Assembly: GCA_963817065.1 (NCBI GenBank)
Contig: CAWFMO010000001.1
Span: forward strand, 62,001-126,000
Direction: 5' to 3'
Length of the DNA: 64,000 nt
DNA from: CAWFMO01 sp963817065
GTDB taxonomy: Bacteria; Actinomycetota; Thermoleophilia; Solirubrobacterales; 70-9
How positions within the stretch are numbered: the first letter of the stretch is position 1; every line of letters starts with the position of its first letter. The notes under the pieces are model-generated. The model was not told where the DNA came from, searched no databases, and saw nothing but the letters and a program-made list of their open reading frames with translations. The translations under genes and the position numbers were made by a program. Positions 25,714 to 34,072 of the stretch are shown one piece after another.

Positions 25714-27081
25714 CTACCCGTGAGTCGCCCAGCCGTCGACCGCCCGCGCGGCGTCGAGCACCGCTTCGGAGATCGTCGGGTGGGGGTGCACGATCCGCGC
25801 CAGCTCCTGGTAGCCGCCCTCGAGCTCGATCACGTCGACGAACTCGGCGATCATGTCGCAGGCGGTGTTGCCGACGATGTGGGCGCCGAGGATCTCGCCG
25901 TACTCGGGGTCGCCGACGATCTTGATCATCCCCTGGTTGTCGTCGTAGACGGTCCCGGCGCCGATCGCCCCGAGCTTGAACTTGCCGACCTTGATCTCGC
26001 GGCCGCTCTCCTTGGCCTGGGGCTCGGTCATCCCGACGCTCGCGACCTGCGGGTGGCAGAAGGTCGCGCTGGGGATGTGCTCGATGTCGACCGGGTGCGT
26101 GTCCTGTCCGGCGGCGTGCTCGACCGCGACGACGCCCTCCTCGGATGCCTTGTGGGCGAGCGCCGCCCCGCGAACCAGGTCGCCGATCGCGTAGACCCCG
26201 TCGGCGGAGGTCCGCTGGTACTCGTCGACGGCGATCTTGCCGTCGTCCTCGGTCTTGACCCCGGCCGCGTCGAGGTTGAGCGCCTCGGTGTCGGGCCGCC
26301 GTCCGCCGGCGATCGCCATGTAGTCGACCTCGAGGTCCTCGCTCCCGGCCTTGATCTTGACCGAGTTCTTGAGCGTTTTGACCTCCTCGACCTTGGTCCC
26401 CTTGAGCAAGTTGATGTTCTGCTTCTTGAACGCGCGCTCGACGACGCGCGCCATGTCGGGGTCCTCGGCGGGGAGCAGCTGGTCGAGCATCTCGATCAGC
26501 GTCACCTCGACCCCGAATCGCCCGTAGGCGGAGGCGATCTCGGCTCCCGAAGCGCCGGCGCCGACCACCGCGAGCTTCTTCGGCATCTCCTTCAGCGACC
26601 ACGCGCCCCACGTATCGAGTACGCGGTCGCCGAAGTCGACCCCGGGGATCGCCATCTCGACCGACCCGGTCGCGAGCACGATCGCCTTCCCCTCGTGCTC
26701 CTCGGAGCCGACCTTGACCTTGCCGCCGCCGGCGAGCGAGGCCTCGCCCTCGAGGAAGTCGACCTTGTTCTTCTCCCAGAGCATCTTGACCCCGCCGGCG
26801 AGCGTCTGCGAGACCTTGTCGCGGCGCTTCTGGACCGCGTCCCAGTCGATCGACGCGCCCTTGATCACGACGCCGAGCTCGGAGGCGTGGTTCGCGGCCT
26901 CGTCGTAGACCTCGGCGCTGTGGAGGACGGTCTTCGCCGGGATGCAGGCGTAGTTGAGGCAGCGCCCTCCGGGCTTGTCCTTCTCGACCACGGCCGTCTT
27001 CTGGCCGAGCTGGGCGGCGCGGATCGCGGCGACATAGCCGCCGGGGCCGCCACCGACCACGATCACGTCGTATGCCGCCAT
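25714..27081 (-). CDS. lpdA: Dihydrolipoyl dehydrogenase (E3)
   Basis: The 455-residue flavoprotein reoxidises dihydrolipoamide. The FAD motif VIVVGGGPGGYVAAIRAAQLG is at residues 6-26, the redox disulfide is C41/C46 in GGRCLNYACIPAK, the NAD motif LAVVGAGASGAEIASAYGRFG is mid-protein, the second FAD motif reads GVYAIGDLV, and the catalytic His-Glu pair lies in HPHPTISEAV. The ATG at 27081 begins MAAYDVIVV. It heads the dehydrogenase and lipoate gene run; the next gene upstream is divergent, so its promoter lies in the 54 bases 27082-27135. Confidence 0.95.
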   Translation of the reverse strand: MAAYDVIVVGGGPGGYVAAIRAAQLGQKTAVVEKDKPGGRCLNYACIPAKTVLHSAEVYDEAANHASELGVVIKGASIDWDAVQKRRDKVSQTLAGGVKMLWEKNKVDFLEGEASLAGGGKVKVGSEEHEGKAIVLATGSVEMAIPGVDFGDRVLDTWGAWSLKEMPKKLAVVGAGASGAEIASAYGRFGVEVTLIEMLDQLLPAEDPDMARVVERAFKKQNINLLKGTKVEEVKTLKNSVKIKAGSEDLEVDYMAIAGGRRPDTEALNLDAAGVKTEDDGKIAVDEYQRTSADGVYAIGDLVRGAALAHKASEEGVVAVEHAAGQDTHPVDIEHIPSATFCHPQVASVGMTEPQAKESGREIKVGKFKLGAIGAGTVYDDNQGMIKIVGDPEYGEILGAHIVGNTACDMIAEFVDVIELEGGYQELARIVHPHPTISEAVLDAARAVDGWATHG

Positions 27082-27135
27082 GATTTCGACTGTATACGAT
27101 CGCCTCGGCGGGCCAATTCGACGGAGGAGGCGATC

Positions 27136-27798
27136 GTGGGCAAGCTCGGCAAGCTGCACGCCAACCAGTGGGCCGGAATCGCGGGGATCGTGACCGCGAT
27201 CATGTTCGCCGCCTCCGGAGCGGTGATGCCGCTCGCCGACTACCCGGACTCGGACGCCTCGCCTCAGGCGGTCGCCGACTTCATCGCCGACAACCGCGGC
27301 GGGATCCTCGCCGGCGTGCTGATGAATTCGCTCGGCTCGGCGCTGTTCGCGGTCCTCGCGGTCGGGATGCGGGCGCGGCTGGCCGACGATTGGAGCCGGC
27401 TCGGGCTCGGCGTCGCGCTGGTCTCGATCGCGATCTTCACGACCGGGTTCGCGGGCTTCATCGCCGCGGCCTACCGGGTCGAGACCGCGAGCCCCGAGAC
27501 CGTCCAGCTGCTCGCCGACTTCGCCTGGGCGACGTTCGCGATCTCGAGCGTCGCCGTCGTCGTCTCGTTCGCGCTCTACGCCGTCTCGATCATCTCCACC
27601 GGAAGGCTCCCGGCCTGGCTCGCCTGGGCCTCGGTCGCCGTCGCGGCCCTCCACGTGCTCGCGGGAATGGCCTACGTCGGCTCGAGCGGTGCGCTGTCGC
27701 TCGAGGGCGAGTGGGCGGTCTTCGTCCCGGTCGCGGTCTACCTCTGGGCGCTGGCGGCGGGGATCGCGATGGTCCGGGTCGGCGGCAAGCGCCGCTAG
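27136..27798 (+). CDS. Six-helix membrane protein, DUF4386-like
   Basis: The 220-residue protein has about six hydrophobic segments: residues 11-32, 56-78, 85-110, 128-150, 158-178 and 190-213. Short loops contain SPQAVADFIADNRGGILAG and RVETASPETVQLLADFAWA. It resembles the DUF4386 group of membrane proteins, but I am not certain. The GTG at 27136 follows GGAGGAGG at five bases, a strong site. Function unknown; divergent from lpdA. Confidence 0.65.
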   Translation: MGKLGKLHANQWAGIAGIVTAIMFAASGAVMPLADYPDSDASPQAVADFIADNRGGILAGVLMNSLGSALFAVLAVGMRARLADDWSRLGLGVALVSIAIFTTGFAGFIAAAYRVETASPETVQLLADFAWATFAISSVAVVVSFALYAVSIISTGRLPAWLAWASVAVAALHVLAGMAYVGSSGALSLEGEWAVFVPVAVYLWALAAGIAMVRVGGKRR

Positions 27799-27808
27799 GG
27801 CGTGCGGG

Positions 27809-28318
27809 TCAGGGCGAGCCGGGCGGCTTCGGCATCTGGATCCGGGCCAGCGCCTTGACCATGTAGAAGAACCCGGCTCCGGAGACGACGAGGATGAACA
27901 GGCGCCCGAGGACCTGCCAGACGTCGACGGCCTGGACGAGGCCGACCGCCGCGCCGAGGATCAGGAACAGGAGCACGACCTGGAAGCCGAGCACGGCCCA
28001 GTAGCGCGCCCGCCACATCCCCCACGACATCAGCCCCATCAGCAGCGTCGGCGCCAGCACCTGGACGAACTTCGGCTTTTCCCCGTCGACCTCGGCTCCG
28101 AAGGCGTAGGCGCCGATGATCGAGAGCGCGATCAGACCCGAGACGACGGCGCCGATCGTGACCACGCGCGGGCGCTCGCCCTCGGGCAGCGGATCGAGCG
28201 CCTCGCGGGCCTGCTCGTTGCGGGCCTCGCTGCGCGAGGAGAGCTCGGCCTGTCGCTCGGCGGTCCGCAGCTTGCGCTTGCGCCGCTCCTCGCGCCGCCG
28301 TTCCCGGGCTCCGCTCAT
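27809..28318 (-). CDS. Four-helix membrane protein downstream of thiE
   Basis: The 169-residue protein begins with a strongly basic cytoplasmic stretch (ARERRREERRKRKLRTAERQAELSSRSEARNEQ) and then has four hydrophobic segments (near residues 50-70, 86-102, 106-126, 131-155). The ATG overlaps the thiE stop as ATGA, so it is translated together with thiE. I recognise no family; a transport role linked to thiamine is possible only by context. Confidence 0.65.
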   Translation of the reverse strand: MSGARERRREERRKRKLRTAERQAELSSRSEARNEQAREALDPLPEGERPRVVTIGAVVSGLIALSIIGAYAFGAEVDGEKPKFVQVLAPTLLMGLMSWGMWRARYWAVLGFQVVLLFLILGAAVGLVQAVDVWQVLGRLFILVVSGAGFFYMVKALARIQMPKPPGSP

Positions 28319-29022
28319 CCCGCACTCCCTCGCGCGTCGGGATCGACGGCGCCGCGCAGGTCGCTCGCGGCGACCCGTGGGTCGGGGGCGTCGCGGATCG
28401 CGCGCACGACGCAGATCCGCTCGGCGCCGGCGGCGGCGACCTGCGCCGCGTTCGAGGGGTCGATCCCGCCGATCGCGAAGAAGGGCAGCTCCGAGTTCGC
28501 GGCGGCGTGCTCGACCAGCTCGAGGCTGACCGCGGGGCGTCCCTGCTTGGTCGGCGTCTCCCAGACCGGACCGACGCTGATGTAGTCGACCGGCTTGCTC
28601 GCCGCCGCTTCGATCTGCTCGCGCGAATGGGTCGAGAGCCCGATCAGCGCCTCGGGCCCGAGCAGCTCGCGGGCCTCTCCCGGGTCCGCGTCGTCCTGGC
28701 CGAGGTGGACCCCGTCGGCGCCGAGCTCGAGCGCGAGCCGCGGGTCGTCGTTGACGATCAACGGCGCCGAGTAGTCGTCGGCGACGCGGCGGAAGGTCTG
28801 CGCGGCGGCCCGCAGGAGCTCGCCCTCGGCCTGCTTGTCGCGCAGCTGGACGATCCCGGCGCCGCCGGCGAGCGCCGCGCGCAGCAGCGGCTCGGGGTCG
28901 TCGCCGCCCGGCCGGGCGTCGCAGACGAAGTAGAGCCGCGCCCATTCGAGCCGCTGGCGGCGCAGCGCCCCGATCCCCTCGGGGGGCGCGACACGCGGCT
29001 CGTGGACGGGATCGACGCTCAT
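28315..29022 (-). CDS. thiE: Thiamine-phosphate synthase
   Basis: The 235-residue enzyme joins HMP-diphosphate and thiazole phosphate to give thiamine phosphate. Signatures: AGGAGIVQLRDKQAEGELL near residue 52, PLIVNDDPRLALELGADGVHLGQDD near 86, LIGLSTHSREQIEAA near 125, YISVGPVWETPTKQGRPAVSLELVEHA near 145, and FAIGGIDPSNAAQV near 182. An N-terminal extension of about 30 residues precedes the core. It is divergent from thiO and not under the plus-strand riboswitch. Confidence 0.94.
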   Translation of the reverse strand: MSVDPVHEPRVAPPEGIGALRRQRLEWARLYFVCDARPGGDDPEPLLRAALAGGAGIVQLRDKQAEGELLRAAAQTFRRVADDYSAPLIVNDDPRLALELGADGVHLGQDDADPGEARELLGPEALIGLSTHSREQIEAAASKPVDYISVGPVWETPTKQGRPAVSLELVEHAAANSELPFFAIGGIDPSNAAQVAAAGAERICVVRAIRDAPDPRVAASDLRGAVDPDARGSAG

Positions 29023-29033
29023 CGCGCCAAGCC

Positions 29034-29061
29034 TAGACCGAGCGAGCCAGCGGAGTACGAT
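29034..29061 (+). promoter_or_regulatory. Probable promoter of the thiO-thiSG message
   Basis: TAGACC (29034-29039) and TACGAT (29056-29061) are spaced by 16 bases and match the sigma-70-type TTGACN/TANNNT pattern of actinobacteria. Transcription would start near 29068, directly before the TPP aptamer. The placement supports the call; it is untested. Confidence 0.5.
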
Positions 29062-29069
29062 CAGGGGTA

Positions 29070-29176
29070 CAGAACGGGAGCCCATTTCGCGGTCGTTCGC
29101 GGTGAGGGCTGAGAGGGCGGCTGGTGCCGCCGACCGTATGAACCTGATCCGGGTAATGCCGGCGCAGGGAATGGTT
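29070..29176 (+). ncRNA. TPP (THI-box) riboswitch
   Basis: The conserved parts of the thiamine diphosphate aptamer are present in order: ACGGGAGCCC (29073-29083), a variable P3 arm, GGGCTGAGAGGG (about 29106-29117), a short GGCGG-GCCGCC arm, GACCG, TGAACCTGATCCGGGTAATGCCGGCGCAGGGAA (29139-29171). It lies about 35 bases before thiO, which has its own ribosome site (GAAGGAG at 29201-29207). TPP binding should lower expression of thiO and thiS-thiG. Confidence 0.93.
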
Positions 29177-29210
29177 GGAGCGCACCGCCGCCGGAAAGAG
29201 GAAGGAGACG

Positions 29211-30332
29211 GTGCCCGCCTCAAACGGAAATCCCAACGCACACGACACGCCCTACGACGCGCTGATCGTCGGCGCCGGCGTGATCGGCCTCGCCTGCGCC
29301 TGGCGCGCGGCGCTCCGCGGCCTGCGCGTCTGCGTTCTCGAGCGCGACGCCGCCGGAGCCGGGGCGACCGGTGTCGCGGCGGGGATGCTGGCGCCGGTCG
29401 GCGAGGCGACCTGGGGCGAGGAGAAGCTGCTCGAGCTCGCGCTCGAATCGGCCCGCGCCTGGCCCGGGTTCGCCGCCGAGCTCGCCGACGGGACCGGGAG
29501 CGACGCCGGATACCGGCGCACCGGTGCCCTCCACGTCGCGCTCGACCGCGACGAGGCTGAGGAGCTTCGCCGCCGCCTGGGGCTCCACGAGTCGCTCGGC
29601 CTCGACTCCGAGTGGCTGCGCCCGCGCGAGTGCCGCGAGCTGGAGCCGGGGCTCGCCCCTGCGCTGGCGGGTGGGCTCCACGCCCCCGAGGAGGCCGCGG
29701 TCGACCCCGGATCGCTGGTCGCGGCGCTGGTCGCGGCGTTGCGAGCCGCGGGCGGGGAGCTGATCGAGGGCTGCGAGGCCGCCGGGCTCGAGCTCGACGG
29801 CGAGCGCGTCGCCGGGGTCCGCGACCGGACCGGCCGCGCCTACTCCGCCGAGAAGGTCGTGATCGCCGCCGGCGCCTGGTCGGGAGCGCTCGACTGGCTG
29901 CCCGATGCGGCGCGGCCGCCGGTGCGCCCGGTCAAGGGCCAGATCCTCACCCTCCGCGGGTCGCCCTCGAGCCCGGTCTGCGAGCGGATCGTCGCCGGCG
30001 AGCGCTTCTACGCGCTGCCGCGCGATGACGGCCGGCTCGTGATCGGAGCCACGGTCGAGGAGCGCGGCTTCGACACCACCGTCACCGCGGGCGGCGTCCA
30101 CGAGCTGCTCCGCGAGGCCTACCGCGCGCTGCCCGAGATCGCCGAGCTCGAGCTGCTCGATGCGCGCGCGGGCCTGCGCCCCGGAACGGCCGACAACGCG
30201 CCGCTGGTCGGCCCCGGCGCGATCGAGGGCCTCGTGCTCGCGACCGGCCACTACCGAAACGGGATCCTGCTCGCCCCGGCGACCGCCGAATCGGTGGTCG
30301 CGACCCTGACCGCGGAGCCGGCGCTGCGATGA
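29211..30332 (+). CDS. thiO: Glycine oxidase ThiO
   Basis: The 373-residue FAD amine oxidase converts glycine to the imine used for thiazole synthesis. The FAD motif ALIVGAGVIGLACAWRAALRG is near residue 17, AAGMLAPVGEA near 55 and the C-terminal RAGLRPGTADNAPLVGPG with ATGHYRNGILLAPATA completes the DAO fold. The GTG at 29211 follows GAAGGAG (29201-29207) at three bases and is preferred over an earlier in-frame start at 29175 inside the riboswitch. Its stop overlaps the next ATG (ATGA). Confidence 0.93.
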   Translation: MPASNGNPNAHDTPYDALIVGAGVIGLACAWRAALRGLRVCVLERDAAGAGATGVAAGMLAPVGEATWGEEKLLELALESARAWPGFAAELADGTGSDAGYRRTGALHVALDRDEAEELRRRLGLHESLGLDSEWLRPRECRELEPGLAPALAGGLHAPEEAAVDPGSLVAALVAALRAAGGELIEGCEAAGLELDGERVAGVRDRTGRAYSAEKVVIAAGAWSGALDWLPDAARPPVRPVKGQILTLRGSPSSPVCERIVAGERFYALPRDDGRLVIGATVEERGFDTTVTAGGVHELLREAYRALPEIAELELLDARAGLRPGTADNAPLVGPGAIEGLVLATGHYRNGILLAPATAESVVATLTAEPALR

Positions 30333-31312
30333 AGGTCGAGCTCAACGGCGATGCGGTCGAGCTCGGCCCAGGGGCGACGATCGCCGAGGCGGTCGCGGCG
30401 TCCGGGGCCGAGGGCACCGCCGGCCTCGCGGTGGCGCTCGACGGGACCGTGATCCCGAAAGGCTCGTGGGACGAGACGGTGATCGCCGAGGGCCAGAGCG
30501 TCGAGGTCGTCGCCGCGATCCAGGGCGGCGCCGAGGACCCCGAGGATCGCCTCGCGCTCGGCGGACGCGAGTGGGGCTCACGACTGATCGTCGGCAGCGG
30601 CGGCTTCCGCTCGCTCGAGTCGATGGAGCAGGCACTGCGGGCGTCGGGAACCGAGATCGTCACCGTCGCGCTGCGGCGGATCGAGGCCGGCGCCGAGGGC
30701 GGGGTGCTCGAGCTGATCCGCAGCCTCGACCTGTTCGCGCTGCCCAACACCGCCGGCTGCTACACGGCCCGCGACGCCGTCCGCACCGCGAAGCTCGCCC
30801 GCGAGGCGTTCGAGACCGACTGGATCAAGCTCGAGGTGATCGGCGACGACCGGACCCTCTACCCGGACGCCCTCGAGCTCCTCGACGCCGCCGAGCAGCT
30901 CTGCGACGACGGCTTCACCGTTCTTCCCTACACCAACGACGACCCGATTCTCGCCCGCCGCCTCGAGGAGGCGGGCTGCGCCGCGGTCATGCCGCTCGGC
31001 TCGCCGATCGGCTCGGGGATGGGGATCGCCAACCCCTACAACGTCCAGATCATCGTCGAGCGCTCCGGCGTCCCGGTGATCCTCGACGCCGGGATCGGAA
31101 CCGCCTCCGACGCGGCGCTGGCGATGGAGATCGGCTGCGACGCGGTGCTGCTCGCGAGCTCGGTCTCGCGGGCCGAGGACCCGGTCGGGATGGCGCTCGC
31201 GATGCGGGCCGCCGTCGACGGGGGCCGCGGCGCCCGGCTCGCGGGCCGGATCCCGCGCAAGCTCCACGCCGAGCCCTCGACCCAGCCCGAGGGCCGCCCG
31301 CAGCTCTCCTAG
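30329..31312 (+). CDS. thiG: ThiS-ThiG fusion: sulfur carrier and thiazole synthase
   Basis: The 327-residue protein joins two enzymes. Residues 1-67 are a ubiquitin-like ThiS (MKVELNGDAVELGPGATIAEA ... VVAAIQGG) ending in the Gly-Gly that normally forms the C-terminal thiocarboxylate. From about residue 75 follows ThiG (LALGGREWGSRLIVGSGGF), with the Schiff-base lysine K167 in WIKLEVIGD and phosphate loops GSPIGSGMG and DAGIGTASDAALAME. No stop or start codon separates them. Fused forms are known in some bacteria; the internal Gly-Gly then has to be freed or act differently. Coupled to thiO. Confidence 0.92.
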   Translation: MKVELNGDAVELGPGATIAEAVAASGAEGTAGLAVALDGTVIPKGSWDETVIAEGQSVEVVAAIQGGAEDPEDRLALGGREWGSRLIVGSGGFRSLESMEQALRASGTEIVTVALRRIEAGAEGGVLELIRSLDLFALPNTAGCYTARDAVRTAKLAREAFETDWIKLEVIGDDRTLYPDALELLDAAEQLCDDGFTVLPYTNDDPILARRLEEAGCAAVMPLGSPIGSGMGIANPYNVQIIVERSGVPVILDAGIGTASDAALAMEIGCDAVLLASSVSRAEDPVGMALAMRAAVDGGRGARLAGRIPRKLHAEPSTQPEGRPQLS

Positions 31313-31929
31313 CCCTTCGGCTCCTCTTCGTCGTCCTTCCCGCCGCCGCGGAACCCGGCGACGCGGCGGTCGAACCATTCGCCGACAGTGCCCATCGCCC
31401 AGCCGGCGCGGTTGATCGCGTGCCCGACGGCGGAGTCGTCGAGCCGCCGCGCGGCGCGGTCGGGGTCGCCGCCGAGCTCGATCGCCGCTCCGCGGACCGC
31501 CTTGACCTGGGGGCGCAGCCGCTTGGCCCAGCCCTCGCAGAACTCCTCGAGCTCGAAGTCGGCGCGCGCCTTGGCCAGCGCCGCGAGGTGGGCGAGCAGG
31601 GTGACGATGTGCTCGATGTCGAGGACCGCGAGCCGCACCGCGGGCCCGGTGTCGAGCGATTTGTCGATCACGAGCGAGCGCGCATCGCCGAACCGCGCGC
31701 CGACGCCCTGGGCCGCCGGGCGCCCGTGGAGGTCGTAGATCGCGGTCTCGTCCTCGAGCTCGTCGAGCAGCTCGCGCACGTAGACGGTCACCCCCTCGAG
31801 GATCTTCGCCGCCCCGGTATCGTCGATCGCCGCCGCCAACCGCCGCCAGCGCTCGAGCAGGTGCCGGCACGCGGCGTAGAGCTCGCGGTAGCCGCGGTTC
31901 TCGGCGGGGTGGAGAGGGGGTCGGGTCAT
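31309..31929 (-). CDS. Hypothetical helical protein
   Basis: The 206-residue protein is predicted mostly helical: HLLERWRRLAAAIDDTGAAKILEGVTVYVRELLDELEDETAIYDL (about residues 23-67), LDIEHIVTLLAHLAALAKARADFELEEFCEGWAKRLRPQVKAVR (about 103-146), and a basic tail. A mid-protein TGPAVRLAVLD and IELGGDPDRAARRLDDSAVGHAINRAGWAMGTVGEWFDRRVAG suggest compact packing, without cofactor motifs. No signal or membrane helix. I recognise no family. It ends overlapping thiS-thiG by four bases and begins next to the divergent radical SAM gene. Confidence 0.6.
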   Translation of the reverse strand: MTRPPLHPAENRGYRELYAACRHLLERWRRLAAAIDDTGAAKILEGVTVYVRELLDELEDETAIYDLHGRPAAQGVGARFGDARSLVIDKSLDTGPAVRLAVLDIEHIVTLLAHLAALAKARADFELEEFCEGWAKRLRPQVKAVRGAAIELGGDPDRAARRLDDSAVGHAINRAGWAMGTVGEWFDRRVAGFRGGGKDDEEEPKG

Positions 31930-31955
31930 CGGGTCTCTATGCGAACATGTGTTCG

Positions 31956-33995
31956 ATGCGCTGGGAAGTGCTCAAGGCTGATCATGACGAGGAGCGCGAG
32001 CTGCCGGGCATTGCCGGGTCGACCGGAGTCGTGCGCCGCTTCGACGCGCCCGAGGCGCTGGGGGTCAGCTTCCACGAGGTCCGCGCCAAGAGCGCCCTCA
32101 ACAAGGTCCCCGAGAAGTCGCGGATGCCGTTCCGGTACACGGTCAATCCGTATCGGGGCTGCTCGCACGCATGTACCTACTGCATGGGAGGCGATACACC
32201 GGTCTTGCTGGCAAGCGGTCGCACTCGGCGTATCGCTGAGCTCCGAGTCGGAGACAAGGTCTACGGGACGGTGAAGGAGGGGGCCTACCGGCGCTACGTG
32301 GTCACTGATGTGCTCGCGCATTGGACCAGCATCAAAGAGGGGCACAGGATCACCCTCGAGGACGGCACCGAACTGATCGCCAGCGCCGACCATCGCTTCC
32401 TAACGAAGCGGGGTTGGAAGCACGTTGTGGGTTCCGAATGGGGCCCTATGCAACGACCCCACCTGACTCTGAACAGCGAGTTGATGGGAACGGGCAAGTT
32501 CGCAGGGCAACCACAGCACACGCGCGACTATCGCCGCGGGTATCTGTGCGGGTTGATCCGCGGGGATGGCCATGTCGGCTCGTACTCGTACGAGCGCCCT
32601 GGCCGATCTCACGGCGATGTTCATCGATTTCGGCTCGCACTGACGGACTTCGAACCTCTGCAGCGAGCGCGGGAGTATCTCCAGGACCTCAAGATCGAGA
32701 CCCACGAGTTCCTGTTTCTGGCTGCCGCGGGGGCGCACAACGAGATGCGGGCCATCCGTTCTTCGTCTCGCGACAAGGTCGCGGCTGTTCGCGACGCGAT
32801 TCGCTGGCCTGATATCGCCACAGATGGTTGGCGCAAGGGGTTTCTTGCAGGCATCTTCGATGCCGAGGGCTGTCACAGCCAGGGTGTGCTCCGAATCAGC
32901 AACTGCGATCCGGAAATCATCGACTGGACCGCGGACTGTCTGCGACGCCTTGGATTCACCGTCGCATTTGACCGAACAAGCAATGCGAACGGGCTCACCC
33001 ACGTTCGGTTCCTCGGCGGCTTGGCCGAACGGCTCCGCTTCTTCCACACGGTGGATCCCGCGATCACGCGCAAGCGCTCGATCGAGGGGACGGCGATCAA
33101 GACGAAAGCCCGTCTCCGTGTCGTTGACATCGAGCCGCTCGGCAAGCGCCACGAGCTCTTCGATATCACCACAGGTACCGGAGACTTCATCGCCGACGGC
33201 GTCGTCAGTCACAACTGCTTCGCTCGACCGACCCATACCTACCTCGACCTCAACGCCGCCGAGGACTTCGAGCGCGAGATCGTCGTCAAGGTCAACGTTC
33301 CGGAGCTGCTGCGGGCCGAGCTCGCGCGGCCGTCGTGGAACCACGAGCTGGTCGCGTTCGGGACCAACACCGATCCCTACCAGTGGGTCGAGGGCCGCTA
33401 CGAGCTGATGCCGCCGATGCTCGCGGCGCTCGCCGAGCAGGCGAACCCGACCACCGTGCTGACCAAGTCGTCGCTGGCGCTGCGCGACATCGAGCGTTTC
33501 AAGGCTCTCGCCGAGGTCACCGACGCGAGCGTCAACTTCTCGGTCCCGACGCTCGAGGAGAAGGCCTGGCGCGAGACCGAGCCCCACACGCCGCACCCGC
33601 GCAAGCGGCTCGAGGCGGTCGCCGAGCTCAACGCCGCGGGGATCCCCTCCGGGGTCCTGATCGCGCCGCTGATGCCGGGGATCAACGACGACCCCGCGCA
33701 GGTCGCCGAGATCGCTGACATCGCCGAGGACGCCGGGGCGAGCTTCATCAGCGGCATCTCGCTGCACCTGCGGCCCGGCGTCAAGGAGGTCTTCATGGAC
33801 TGGCTGCGCGTGAGCAGGCCGGACCTCGTCAAGCGCTACGAGCGGCTCTACGACGGGCGCGCCTACCTGCGAACCGACGACAAGGCCGAAGTCGAGGCGG
33901 GACTCGACGGCCGGCGCCGCGGCCGCGGCCGCGGGCTGAAGCCGGCCAAGAAGCGGAGGCCGAAGGCCGAGCCCCGCCAGCCCAGCCTCTTCTGA
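31956..33995 (+). CDS. Rv2578c family radical SAM protein, interrupted by an intein
   Basis: The precursor has 679 residues; without the intein (32181-33215) the protein has 334. Spliced, the cluster motif reads CSHACTYCFARPTH, the CxxxCxxC of radical SAM enzymes of the Rv2578c type, followed by ELVAFGTNTDPYQWVEGRYELM and FISGISLHLRPGVKEVFMDWL. The intein sits directly before the third cluster cysteine. ATG at 31956 gives MRWEV, as I recall relatives beginning MRW; ATG at 31947 adds three residues. Function is unknown; members resemble spore photoproduct lyase-like or DNA-repair SAM proteins only distantly. Confidence 0.92.
   Translation: MRWEVLKADHDEERELPGIAGSTGVVRRFDAPEALGVSFHEVRAKSALNKVPEKSRMPFRYTVNPYRGCSHACTYCMGGDTPVLLASGRTRRIAELRVGDKVYGTVKEGAYRRYVVTDVLAHWTSIKEGHRITLEDGTELIASADHRFLTKRGWKHVVGSEWGPMQRPHLTLNSELMGTGKFAGQPQHTRDYRRGYLCGLIRGDGHVGSYSYERPGRSHGDVHRFRLALTDFEPLQRAREYLQDLKIETHEFLFLAAAGAHNEMRAIRSSSRDKVAAVRDAIRWPDIATDGWRKGFLAGIFDAEGCHSQGVLRISNCDPEIIDWTADCLRRLGFTVAFDRTSNANGLTHVRFLGGLAERLRFFHTVDPAITRKRSIEGTAIKTKARLRVVDIEPLGKRHELFDITTGTGDFIADGVVSHNCFARPTHTYLDLNAAEDFEREIVVKVNVPELLRAELARPSWNHELVAFGTNTDPYQWVEGRYELMPPMLAALAEQANPTTVLTKSSLALRDIERFKALAEVTDASVNFSVPTLEEKAWRETEPHTPHPRKRLEAVAELNAAGIPSGVLIAPLMPGINDDPAQVAEIADIAEDAGASFISGISLHLRPGVKEVFMDWLRVSRPDLVKRYERLYDGRAYLRTDDKAEVEAGLDGRRRGRGRGLKPAKKRRPKAEPRQPSLF
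32181..33215 (+). mobile_element. Intein with LAGLIDADG homing endonuclease domain
   Basis: The 345-residue insert begins with Cys in CMGGDTPVLLASG (block A) and ends with SHN before the +1 Cys (block G, VVSHN then CFARP). Block B is visible as TELIASADHRFLT with the block-B histidine. Two LAGLIDADG motifs, YLCGLIRGDG (intein residues 121-130) and FLAGIFDAEG (221-230), form a double-motif homing endonuclease. The block F region, FDITTGTGDFIADGVV, has Asp where many inteins have His. Base use is visibly less GC-extreme than the flanking coding sequence, a sign of separate origin. Confidence 0.95.
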
Positions 33996-34072
33996 GGCAA
34001 CCCTCGATCCCGGTTGTGGCGGTGCCGATCCGGCTATTCCCGCAATCCCGATCCCTTTCCCACTATTTCGAT

